Positions 1 to 6,201 of a stretch of 13,382 nucleotides of DNA are shown here, in pieces; positions within the stretch are counted from its first letter, which is position 1, and each line of letters starts with the position of its first letter. A program made the translations under genes and the position numbers. This DNA is from Candidatus Niyogibacteria bacterium CG10_big_fil_rev_8_21_14_0_10_42_19. GTDB lineage: Bacteria > Patescibacteriota > Minisyncoccia > 1-14-0-10-42-19. The DNA lies in contig PFCN01000007.1 in NCBI GenBank assembly GCA_002774705.1, positions 18,442-31,823 on the forward strand, read 5' to 3'. Under the pieces are notes generated by a model. It was not told where the DNA came from. It saw only the letters and a program-made list of their open reading frames with translations, and did not search any database.

Positions 1-17
1 TTTATAATATTTTTTCT

Positions 18-120
18 GAGAGGAATCGAACCGTAGGCGCGAATTTTTAGGGAGTCCCGGTGTAGCCGGGACGACTATAAAAATTCAGCGTTCCGACCGA
101 AGGGAGGGGCGATTCCTCTC
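18..120. repeat. Nested palindromic repeat element (~103 nt)
   Basis: Three nested inverted repeats are visible. The outer arms GAGAGGAATCG (18-28) and CGATTCCTCTC (110-120) match over 11 bp. The middle arms GAATTTTTA (41-49) and TAAAAATTC (78-86) match over 9 bp and can be extended by CGC/GCG across a single bulged A. The inner hairpin is GTCCCGG (54-60) and CCGGGAC (66-72) around a 5-nt loop. Such ordered arms suggest a dispersed palindromic element (REP or MITE-like) or a structured RNA. No transposase or target-site duplication is visible. Its right end supplies the G-rich tract and, just outside it, the ATG of the small frame at 122. Only one copy lies in the window, so dispersal is inferred. 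Confidence 0.6.
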
Positions 121-121
121 G

Positions 122-208
122 ATGGCACCAAGACAAAACTGGACGGCTTTTTTTATTCTGGGTTTTACGGGACCTCTTATCTATGCAATAATAATAAAAT
201 ATTTATGA
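122..208 (+). CDS. Candidate 28-residue single-span membrane peptide
   Basis: A short frame starts at ATG 122 and stops at TGA 206-208. It encodes a basic, polar N-terminus (MAPRQNW) followed by a hydrophobic stretch of about 20 residues (AFFILGFTGPLIYAIII) and a KYL end, which would fit one membrane helix. A G-rich tract AGGGAGGGG at 101-109 lies about 12 nt upstream, a rather long spacing for a Shine-Dalgarno site. The stop overlaps the PHP start as ATGA, so translation could be coupled. I recognise no family. It could equally be a chance frame created at the edge of the palindromic repeat, and I give it low confidence. Confidence 0.25.
   Translation: MAPRQNWTAFFILGFTGPLIYAIIIKYL
164..192 (+). 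promoter_or_regulatory. Possible promoter for the PHP gene
   Basis: TTTACG (164-169), a 17-nt spacer and AATAAT (187-192) precede the ATG at 205 by 12 nt. The same -35-like hexamer and spacer recur upstream of tsaC. The predicted transcript would start only about 5 nt before the ATG, and no Shine-Dalgarno sequence is present. The call is weak because the region is AT-rich. Confidence 0.3.
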
Positions 209-1122
209 ACAAGATCGACCTGCAAATACACTCCACAAGCTCAGATGGTAAATATCCCCCAAGAGAATTGGTGGAAATGTCCAAAAATTCGGGATTAGAA
301 ACCATCGCCGTTACAGACCACGATACCGTGGCCGGGTTAAATGAAGCGGTTTCCGCCGGAAAAGAATTAGGTCTTAAGGTGATACCGGGAATAGAGATAA
401 CGTCCAAACACGAAGATAAAGAAATACATATTCTTGGATATGGAATCAATTTTGAGGGCGATAAAGTAAAAAAACTCCTCGTTGATTTTAAGCTCGACCG
501 CATTCGAAGAGCAAGAGAAATGGTCATCCGTCTTAAGAAACAGGGATTTGATATTGAATTTGGGGACGTATTAAGGGAGGCGAACGAAGCGGTCGTCGCG
601 CGCCCCCATATAGCTTTAGCTATTTTGAAAAATGAAAAAAATAAAGAAAAGCTCGGTTCAATCTCAACGGTGCATGACTTTATAGAAAATTTTATTGTCC
701 TCGGCAAAAAAGCCTACGTGGAAAGAAAATACGTCCCGGCTTCCCGCACCACCTCTTTTATCCATGAGATGAGAGGCGTTGCCGTCTGGTCTCATCCCGC
801 GATCCATTATGAAAAAGATTATCCTTTGCTTGAAGAACATTTAAAAAGCCTGGTGCGCCTGGGCATCGATGGAGTTGAGGCTTTTAATCCGTCGCAAACC
901 GAAGATGAAACGGAATTCCTTCTTTCGGTTTCAAGACAATACAAACTCATTTATACAGCGGGATCCGATTTTCACCGCGAAGAAGAACATTTGCGCGATC
1001 CCTCGGACCAGCGCCCGGCGCAACACGTAGGAGATTTTAAAACTTTCGGCTACTCTCTTGAAGAAATATTACCAAATCTAAAACTGGCTCTCGATAAACG
1101 AGGAAACAAAACCGATCAATAA
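205..1122 (+). CDS. PHP-domain metal-dependent phosphoesterase (TrpH/YciV-like)
   Basis: The 305-residue protein has the PHP layout: an N-terminal DLQIHSTSSDG motif (residues 5-15), TDHD (37-40), E64, H75 in the EIHILGY segment, H135, H197 in the WSHP segment, and a C-terminal GSDFH (253-257). In this family these residues bind a cluster of two or three metal ions that hydrolyses phosphoesters. Characterised relatives release nucleotides from short RNA or from 3',5'-bisphosphonucleotides (RNase AM/TrpH). The first histidine of the usual HxH pair is replaced by Gln7, so one metal site may be altered. The start at 205 puts the motif at the usual distance from the N-terminus. This is the only + strand gene besides the candidate peptide. 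Its end overlaps the convergent PAP2 gene by 7 nt. The substrate is unknown. Confidence 0.88.
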   Translation: MNKIDLQIHSTSSDGKYPPRELVEMSKNSGLETIAVTDHDTVAGLNEAVSAGKELGLKVIPGIEITSKHEDKEIHILGYGINFEGDKVKKLLVDFKLDRIRRAREMVIRLKKQGFDIEFGDVLREANEAVVARPHIALAILKNEKNKEKLGSISTVHDFIENFIVLGKKAYVERKYVPASRTTSFIHEMRGVAVWSHPAIHYEKDYPLLEEHLKSLVRLGIDGVEAFNPSQTEDETEFLLSVSRQYKLIYTAGSDFHREEEHLRDPSDQRPAQHVGDFKTFGYSLEEILPNLKLALDKRGNKTDQ

Positions 1123-1658
1123 TATTTTCTTTTTAGAGCTCTCAAAATAAACGCCGTTAATACCCCGACTAAAGCCCCCGAAATTATATCAAGTGGCCAA
1201 TGAATACCCGCGACCACCCGGCTAATACTGACCAAAAAGGCGGCGGCAATAAATATGACCCCGATCTTCGGGCGGTAAAAATAAACCGCAATAGCAAGAC
1301 CAAAGGTAAATGAGGCGTGCCCCGACGGAAAAGCATGCCCCATTGAATGTTCCACGATCTGTCTAGCCGACTCTAAAACCTCGAAAGGACGCGGGCGGTC
1401 ATACAAGAACCTAATAAACTGTGCTACGACAAACCTCGATACAAACGCGGAAGCGAGCGCGAAAATAAAAAGCTCCGCGTTTTCTTTGCGCAAATGCCTG
1501 TACCGAGGGAAAAATGTAATTAATAAAAATACGGCAAGGCCCGCGAGCATCACCGCTAAAAGATAAACCGCGAAAAAAACGACCATGCTGTCAAAAAGAC
1601 CGGATGACCCGGCGAGTGAGTTTAACGGCCGGAATAAATACAAATCAAATGCGTTCAT
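1116..1658 (-). CDS. PAP2-family membrane phosphatase
   Basis: The 180-residue integral membrane protein has about five hydrophobic segments (roughly 21-50, 62-82, 115-128, 132-146, 157-174). The three-part acid phosphatase signature is complete: R83-x6-R90-P91 (motif 1, Arg in place of the usual Lys), PSGH at 111-114 (motif 2, with the general-acid His), and SR at 146-147 followed by H153 and D157 (motif 3, with the His nucleophile). Size and topology resemble BcrC/PgpB-type undecaprenyl-pyrophosphate or phosphatidylglycerophosphate phosphatases. Recycling of the wall lipid carrier is a plausible role, but the substrate cannot be read from sequence. The start overlaps the folD stop as ATGA, so it should be translationally coupled as the last gene of the tsaC-glyA-folD unit. 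No terminator is visible after it, because it ends inside the convergent PHP gene. Confidence 0.85.
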   Translation of the reverse strand: MNAFDLYLFRPLNSLAGSSGLFDSMVVFFAVYLLAVMLAGLAVFLLITFFPRYRHLRKENAELFIFALASAFVSRFVVAQFIRFLYDRPRPFEVLESARQIVEHSMGHAFPSGHASFTFGLAIAVYFYRPKIGVIFIAAAFLVSISRVVAGIHWPLDIISGALVGVLTAFILRALKRKYY

Positions 1659-2485
1659 TTTTCTTGCTCCTGAAGAATAACTACGTTATTAAAAAGCATC
1701 GCCACCACGAGAGGACCGACACCTCCGGGAATGGGAGTTATGTAGGAAGCTTTAGATGATGCCGACTCAAAATCAACATCGCCCACGGTTTTTCCATTAA
1801 GCTCGGACAGGCCAGCGTCTATAACAACCGCGCCCTCCTTGATCATATCTCCCGTTATTAAATGCGGATGACCAGCCCCTGATATCAAAATATCGGCATT
1901 CCGAACATAACTTGAAAGATCCGCAGTATTTTTTGTAACTACCGAAAACCCCACATCTTCTTTTGAAAGCCAAAGAAAAACTCCTCTTCCGACAAGGCGC
2001 CCCGCGCCCACTATCAGAATATTTTTAGATCTGTATTCAATGTTATATTTATCCAATATTTTTTTTACGGCTCCGGCTACGGGAGGAAAAATCAAGCTTT
2101 TACCGGTGATAAAATTCCCCAAAGCGCGCGCGGAAAGCATATCGGCATCCTTATCCGGAGTAACAGAATTTAAAATATATTGGGTATTTATATGGCCGGG
2201 CAGAGGAAGCTGAATTATTACCGCGGTATTTTTATTTTCATTCACTATATCTGCAATCCTCTTACGTAAATTATTGGTCGTTATATCGTCGGCAAACGCG
2301 AATATCCGAACCTCAATTCCTATTTTTTCTCCGGTTTGTTTTTTAATTTTAAGAAAAGAATCCGTAGCTCCATCCGCCCCAACCCTAATAATGGCGAGCT
2401 TTGGTTTTTTAGAAGATCTTTCAACTTTTACCCGCAGCTCCTCCATGAGGTCCTGCGCTATTTTTTTTCCGTCCAAGATGGTCAT
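1655..2485 (-). CDS. folD: FolD bifunctional methylene-THF dehydrogenase/cyclohydrolase, diverged
   Basis: FolD interconverts 5,10-methylene-THF, methenyl-THF and 10-formyl-THF in the cytosol, using NAD(P). The 276-residue length is close to the usual ~285. Conserved landmarks are a lysine (K48) aligning with catalytic Lys54 of E. coli FolD, QLPLP (92-96), PDKDAD (110-115) and the C-terminal TPIPGGVGP (250-258). Several signatures are changed. The usual DVDGFH reads DADMLS (113-118), PCTPxG reads PPVAGA (134-139), the cofactor loop GRSxxVGxP reads GAGRLVGRG (160-168), and the Tyr four residues before the Lys is Phe44. Cofactor preference or one of the two activities may therefore differ. It overlaps glyA upstream and the PAP2 gene downstream by 4 nt each (ATGA), matching its use of the SHMT product. 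Confidence 0.88.
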   Translation of the reverse strand: MTILDGKKIAQDLMEELRVKVERSSKKPKLAIIRVGADGATDSFLKIKKQTGEKIGIEVRIFAFADDITTNNLRKRIADIVNENKNTAVIIQLPLPGHINTQYILNSVTPDKDADMLSARALGNFITGKSLIFPPVAGAVKKILDKYNIEYRSKNILIVGAGRLVGRGVFLWLSKEDVGFSVVTKNTADLSSYVRNADILISGAGHPHLITGDMIKEGAVVIDAGLSELNGKTVGDVDFESASSKASYITPIPGGVGPLVVAMLFNNVVILQEQEK

Positions 2486-3702
2486 TTTATGGGAAATTTT
2501 TTACAAAGGTTTCTAACTTTTATTTTTACCAAATTCTTTTTACGACCAATAATAACTTCGTGGATCATTGATGCGATTAATATCATTTCTTTTTCCCGCA
2601 TTCCTCTTGTGGTTAATCCTGGAGTACCGAACCGAATGCCCGAAGGATCCATCGGCTGGCGGATGTCATTGGGAATAGTATTTTTATTGGCCACAATCCC
2701 GACCCCTTCAAGCATATTTTGAGCCTCCCCTCCCGATAAACCAAATCTACTGAGATCCACCACCATCAGATGATTGTCGGTCCCATCGGTTATTATCTTA
2801 AAGCCGAGGGACATTAATCTACCAGCTAACGCATGCGCATTTTTTACGACCTGCGCTGAATATTTTTTAAATTCAGGACGCGATGCCTCAAATAAAGCGA
2901 CCGCGATCGCCGCGATGGAGTTCATGTGCGGTCCGCCCTGCCCCCCGGGGAATACCGCCTTATTAACGGCACCCTCAAGCTCTTTTCTACAAATGATCAG
3001 CGCTCCTCTCGGACCGCGAAGAGTTTTGTGCGTCGTTGTCGTCACAATATCGGCATAAGGAAAAGGCGAAGGATGAACTCTCCCGGCTACCAGCCCCGCT
3101 ATATGCGCCATATCAACCATCAATAAAGCGCCTGACGCGTCCGCAGCTTTCCTGAATTTTTTAAAATCAATGACTCTGGAATAGGCGGAGGTGCCCGCGA
3201 CCAGAACTTTCGGCTTCTCTTTTACCGCCTCATGAGTTATTACGTCATAATCAAGAAGGTGGGTGCTCGGGTCCACCTGATAATGAACCCATCTCCACAA
3301 CTTTGAGGTCATGCTAACGGGTGATCCATGCGAAAGATGTCCCCCTTGGTCCAGGGCCTGTGCCATCATTTTTTCTCCAAAATCAGCCAGTGCCCGGTAT
3401 GCAAAAATATTAGCCGAAACACCTGAAAGCGCCTGAGCGTTAACCGCCCATTCTTTTGGAGAAAGTCCGTAAAGTTTAAGCGCGCGTTCTTTCACTAGGT
3501 TCTCGAGCGGATCAACCGCAATTTTTGCCCCGGCATAATATCTTTTACCGGGGTAGCCCTCCGCGTATTTATGTATAAAAAAAGAGGCTTCAGCCCTTAA
3601 AACATCGGGGGAAACAAAATTTTCGGATGCGATTAAACCCAAAGTGTTCCTTTGTCGTTCTTCTTCAAGTTTTATTAGACGCTCAATCTTCTTGTCTTTC
3701 AT
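2482..3702 (-). CDS. glyA: Serine hydroxymethyltransferase (SHMT)
   Basis: SHMT is a PLP enzyme that converts serine plus THF to glycine plus 5,10-methylene-THF, the main entry of one-carbon units. The 406-residue protein shows SEN (26-28), KYAEGYPGKRYY (45-56), the cofactor-binding D197 and H200, the TTTTHKTLRG segment (221-230) with PLP-lysine K226, GGQGGPH (253-259), and R357 in RFGTPGLTTRG for the substrate carboxylate. The usual NVQPHSGxxAN segment reads NAQALSGVSAN (88-98) and the usual YYGG reads YYAG, so this is a diverged SHMT of the kind I associate with CPR bacteria. The start at 3702 gives the standard N-terminus. It lies 42 nt after tsaC and overlaps folD by 4 nt. There is no Shine-Dalgarno site before it. 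Confidence 0.94.
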   Translation of the reverse strand: MKDKKIERLIKLEEERQRNTLGLIASENFVSPDVLRAEASFFIHKYAEGYPGKRYYAGAKIAVDPLENLVKERALKLYGLSPKEWAVNAQALSGVSANIFAYRALADFGEKMMAQALDQGGHLSHGSPVSMTSKLWRWVHYQVDPSTHLLDYDVITHEAVKEKPKVLVAGTSAYSRVIDFKKFRKAADASGALLMVDMAHIAGLVAGRVHPSPFPYADIVTTTTHKTLRGPRGALIICRKELEGAVNKAVFPGGQGGPHMNSIAAIAVALFEASRPEFKKYSAQVVKNAHALAGRLMSLGFKIITDGTDNHLMVVDLSRFGLSGGEAQNMLEGVGIVANKNTIPNDIRQPMDPSGIRFGTPGLTTRGMREKEMILIASMIHEVIIGRKKNLVKIKVRNLCKKFPIK

Positions 3703-3744
3703 ATAATATCTATTAATTTTATCAGATTTAACTCTCTTATTGAA

Positions 3745-4419
3745 TTAAACCAGATCAATAAGATAATTGCCGAATTCGACCGAAGAGACAGCTCCTTCAC
3801 GCACAATCTCGGGCGGCCACACGGTGCAATCGACAATGGTTGAGGGTAAAGATACAGGAAGGTCTCCCGCATCAACTATCAGATCCGGTTTGAACGGCAT
3901 TTTTTCAAAATCATTCATCAGTTCAGCTATTTTAGTGTAAGAATTTTGCCCTGAAAGATTAGCCGACGTCCCGGAAAGAGGAGACTTATATGCTTTGAGC
4001 AACGCCCTCATAAAAGGATGATCGGGTAGACGAACCCCCACCCTAAGACCGCGAGGGTCATACATCAGACCGCTTGAAGGCCTGCTTAAAATATCCGGCG
4101 GGAGCCACCCGCGAGCGGACAGGATACAAGTCACTTTCCCCGGCCATAACTTTTTTATAAGACCCTCTACTCGCTTATCCGATACAAAAACGACGTTGTT
4201 GAGATCCTCAAAAGAAAATATGAATATCGGAAGTGGTTTATTTTTTTGACGCCCTTTAAGAGTAAAAACACTGTTTACGGCTTCCGGATTATTTATGTCG
4301 GCCACAAGCCCGTAAACGGTATCCGTGGGCGCCACAATCACGCCTCCCATTCTCAATACGGAGATCGTCAAATTCACCGCGGAATCCACATTATTATGAT
4401 TAAGAACAAAACGCCTCAT
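3745..4419 (-). CDS. tsaC: L-threonylcarbamoyladenylate synthase (TsaC/YrdC/Sua5 family)
   Basis: This enzyme makes threonylcarbamoyl-AMP from threonine, bicarbonate and ATP. TsaD and partners then transfer the threonylcarbamoyl group to A37 of ANN-decoding tRNAs (t6A). The 224-residue protein contains a single YrdC domain. PTDTVYGL (31-38), KGRQKNKP (55-62), LWPGKVT (91-97), VGVRLPDHP (127-135), SGTSANLSG (149-157) and PSTIVDC (192-198) are the substrate and nucleotide-binding motifs. It lacks the extra C-terminal Sua5 domain, so it is the short TsaC form. It is first in a four-gene run with glyA, folD and a PAP2 gene; tsaC and glyA are also near each other in Bacillus subtilis. A candidate promoter ends 10 nt before the ATG, implying a very short leader. 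Confidence 0.93.
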   Translation of the reverse strand: MRRFVLNHNNVDSAVNLTISVLRMGGVIVAPTDTVYGLVADINNPEAVNSVFTLKGRQKNKPLPIFIFSFEDLNNVVFVSDKRVEGLIKKLWPGKVTCILSARGWLPPDILSRPSSGLMYDPRGLRVGVRLPDHPFMRALLKAYKSPLSGTSANLSGQNSYTKIAELMNDFEKMPFKPDLIVDAGDLPVSLPSTIVDCTVWPPEIVREGAVSSVEFGNYLIDLV

Positions 4420-4429
4420 ATATTAATAA

Positions 4430-4458
4430 GTTTTATCAAAAAATAGAGAAAGCGTAAA
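4430..4458 (-). promoter_or_regulatory. Candidate promoter for tsaC-glyA-folD-PAP2
   Basis: On the minus strand TTTACG (4453-4458), a 17-nt spacer and TAAAAC (4430-4435) lie 10 nt before the tsaC ATG (4419). Transcription from here would leave a leader of only a few nucleotides. The position just after a candidate terminator supports a separate unit. The -10 matches consensus at four of six positions. Confidence 0.35.
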
Positions 4459-4474
4459 GAAATATTAAACCATA

Positions 4475-4521
4475 AAATCCAAATGAAAAAACCAAAATTT
4501 TGAGTTTTGGGTCTTGGATTT
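4475..4521. repeat. AT-rich imperfect palindromic repeat between HAD gene and tsaC
   Basis: Outer arms AAATCCAA (4475-4482) and TTGGATTT (4514-4521) enclose inner arms CCAAAA (4492-4497) and TTTTGG (4505-4510). The right half (4498-4521) matches 19 of 24 positions with 11867-11890 inside leuS when compared by eye, so both appear to be members of one AT-rich repeat family. The repeat touches the HAD stop codon. Confidence 0.45.
4486..4510 (-). terminator. Weak intrinsic terminator after the HAD gene
   Basis: On the minus strand CCAAAA, a 7-nt loop and TTTTGG (4510-4492) are followed directly by six T residues (4491-4486). The stem is short and low in GC, so efficiency is doubtful. Its place between the HAD stop (4520) and the tsaC promoter suits the end of the glmS unit. 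It lies inside the AT-rich repeat. Confidence 0.4.
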
Positions 4522-5209
4522 AGATTTTATCGATCTTGTTTACAAAATCCTCCACTTCTTCAAACGAGCGACAAAATTCGGCGATATTGGAATCAGCCAT
4601 CCTGTTCTCACGCATAACCCCGCGGTGGCCGATCTGCACACAATTGATTTCGGGTATGGCTATTTTTGCTTTTTCAAGAATTCCCGGCCTATCATCGATA
4701 AAAAGAACGATGTCTTTTGGAAAACAAACGCCGCAATTATTTAAAATTTTCTTGATCTCACCCGTCTTTACGGACGGATCTTTGACTATATATATATCTT
4801 CGAACATGTCCTTTATTCCGGTTTTTTCGATCTTCTTTTTTTGCCATACAGAGTCTCCTGATGTAACCAAATTGAGCGTCCATGATCTTTTTTTTAGACG
4901 TCCCAAAAATATCTCCACCGACGGATAAAGAAATCTACCGGTAGTATAGAAAGATCGGTCAAATATTTTTTTTGCCTCTCCTATGTCTAAATCTCTGTAT
5001 AACGTTTTGATCTTCTCAATATGTTTTAGGTGGTTACAACCTTCTCCCGAAAAAATAAAAGCCTTAAGAGCAGTATCAGCTACTTGTCCGGGCAATGAAA
5101 GGCCAACTTGTATGTCTTTTTTTATTTCATCAAAAAAATCACCCGTAGAAAAAAGGGTGCCGTCAAAATCAATGAGCGCCAACTTCATTGTTTTATTCCG
5201 TTTATGCAT
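4520..5209 (-). CDS. HAD-superfamily hydrolase
   Basis: The 229-residue soluble protein has the haloacid-dehalogenase motifs: motif I DFDGT (14-18) with nucleophile D14 and acid/base D16, motif II at T116 in LVTSGD, a lysine around K143-K148 for motif III, and motif IV IDDRP (171-175). The segment between motifs I and II (about 20-95) is mostly helical in character, as expected for a C1 cap, so a phosphatase acting on a small phosphorylated molecule is likely. The substrate is not readable. Met8 (ATG at 5188) is an alternative start that would put the DFDGT motif at the usual distance from the N-terminus; neither start has a clear Shine-Dalgarno site. It begins 4 nt after glmR and is the last gene of that unit. 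Confidence 0.85.
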   Translation of the reverse strand: MHKRNKTMKLALIDFDGTLFSTGDFFDEIKKDIQVGLSLPGQVADTALKAFIFSGEGCNHLKHIEKIKTLYRDLDIGEAKKIFDRSFYTTGRFLYPSVEIFLGRLKKRSWTLNLVTSGDSVWQKKKIEKTGIKDMFEDIYIVKDPSVKTGEIKKILNNCGVCFPKDIVLFIDDRPGILEKAKIAIPEINCVQIGHRGVMRENRMADSNIAEFCRSFEEVEDFVNKIDKI

Positions 5210-5213
5210 AAAA

Positions 5214-6197
5214 TTAAATCAATCGAATTATTACCGAGGCCAGCTTATCGGGATCGTGACGAACAAAAGCGCCCCGGCGCAGAAGAGAGGCACGGACCAC
5301 TTTTGGCTTAACTTGCTCCGGATTGCTAAAAACCTCGTCTACCAAAAATGCTTTTTCGTTCCGATAACGCTTAAGGATATTTTTATCGGGCATATCCGAA
5401 TTCATAATCATAATATCTATAACTCCCTTCTTAAGATAAGATTCCACCACGTTCAAGAAATCCTCGGCCACAAAACCATGGGTTTCCCCGAATTTTGTCA
5501 TTAAGTTCATAACGTAAATTTTCTTGGCTTTAGTCTTCTGGATCGCTTTATTAATACCTCCCACCAAAAAATTAGGAATAAGGCTAGTATAAATATCTCC
5601 CGGTCCTAAAATAACGGCATCGGCCTCCATAATGGCTTTGACCGCTTTGGGGTTTGTCCTTGCTCTCGGGTGGAGCCAAACTTTTTTTATACCGAGCGAT
5701 CCATCGTGTTTCGGTATGTCAATATTACTCTCTCCGTAAATAATATTCCCATCCTCCAGTTCAGCGAAAAGACGCACATCAGACAAGGTTACCGGCAAAA
5801 CAGCACCGTTTTTGATATCCAAAAGGTGGGAAGCTTTTTCAACAGCATCTTCGAAGTTACCCGTAACCCGCTCAAGAGCGGTAAGGATTAGATTTCCAAA
5901 ATTATGTCCGTTAACCCCACCTTCCTTGAAACGATAAGCGAAAAGTTTAACCAAAAATTTATCCTGATGCGAAGACAAGGCGATAAGAGCTCTGCGAACA
6001 TCCCCCGTCGGCAATATACCGAATTCTTCGCGAAGTATGCCTGAAGACCCTCCGTCATCAGCCATAGAAACCACCGCAGAAAGATGAACGGGATGCTTCT
6101 TGAGACCCGAAAGCACGGTAAAGGTCCCGGTCCCACCCCCGATAACAACTATTTTTTTTAGATTCGTCTGAGAGCGTGTATTATTTTTCGATCCCAT
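5214..6197 (-). CDS. glmR: GlmR/YvcK (CofD-like) UDP-GlcNAc-binding regulator
   Basis: The 327-residue protein is a full-length YvcK/CofD-like protein. It has an N-terminal nucleotide-sugar loop GGGTGTF (20-26), SMADDGGSSG (44-53), GDVRRAL (65-71), GHNFGNL (97-103), and a C-terminal LGPGDIYTSLIPN (197-209). In Bacillus subtilis and Listeria, YvcK/GlmR is needed for wall synthesis on gluconeogenic carbon sources, binds UDP-GlcNAc, and stimulates GlmS. Here the gene starts 4 nt after the glmS stop, so it is almost certainly co-transcribed with the enzyme it is known to control elsewhere. The usual yvcJ/rapZ and whiA neighbours are absent from this window. The family also contains F420-biosynthesis CofD, but the GlmR-type motifs and context favour the regulator. 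Confidence 0.9.
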   Translation of the reverse strand: MGSKNNTRSQTNLKKIVVIGGGTGTFTVLSGLKKHPVHLSAVVSMADDGGSSGILREEFGILPTGDVRRALIALSSHQDKFLVKLFAYRFKEGGVNGHNFGNLILTALERVTGNFEDAVEKASHLLDIKNGAVLPVTLSDVRLFAELEDGNIIYGESNIDIPKHDGSLGIKKVWLHPRARTNPKAVKAIMEADAVILGPGDIYTSLIPNFLVGGINKAIQKTKAKKIYVMNLMTKFGETHGFVAEDFLNVVESYLKKGVIDIMIMNSDMPDKNILKRYRNEKAFLVDEVFSNPEQVKPKVVRASLLRRGAFVRHDPDKLASVIIRLI

Positions 6198-6201
6198 AAA
6201 C

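Noticed and set aside
14..130. A tRNA or tmRNA, because AGGAATCGAACC resembles the reverse complement of a T-arm and the + strand ends in a GGCACCA-like tail.
   Set aside because: The T-stem does not pair on the minus strand, the + strand T-loop would lack TTC, and no matching acceptor strand, D-arm or anticodon arm is found. The region is explained better as a palindromic repeat.
177..707. A 176-codon open frame on the minus strand opposite the PHP gene.
   Set aside because: It lies antisense to a gene with clear conserved motifs, has Ser/Ile/Phe-rich composition typical of a shadow frame, and shows no recognisable domain or start signal.
4536..5504. Open frames on the + strand opposite the HAD and glmR genes.
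   Set aside because: They are antisense to well-supported genes, lack Shine-Dalgarno sites and promoters, and have no recognisable motifs.
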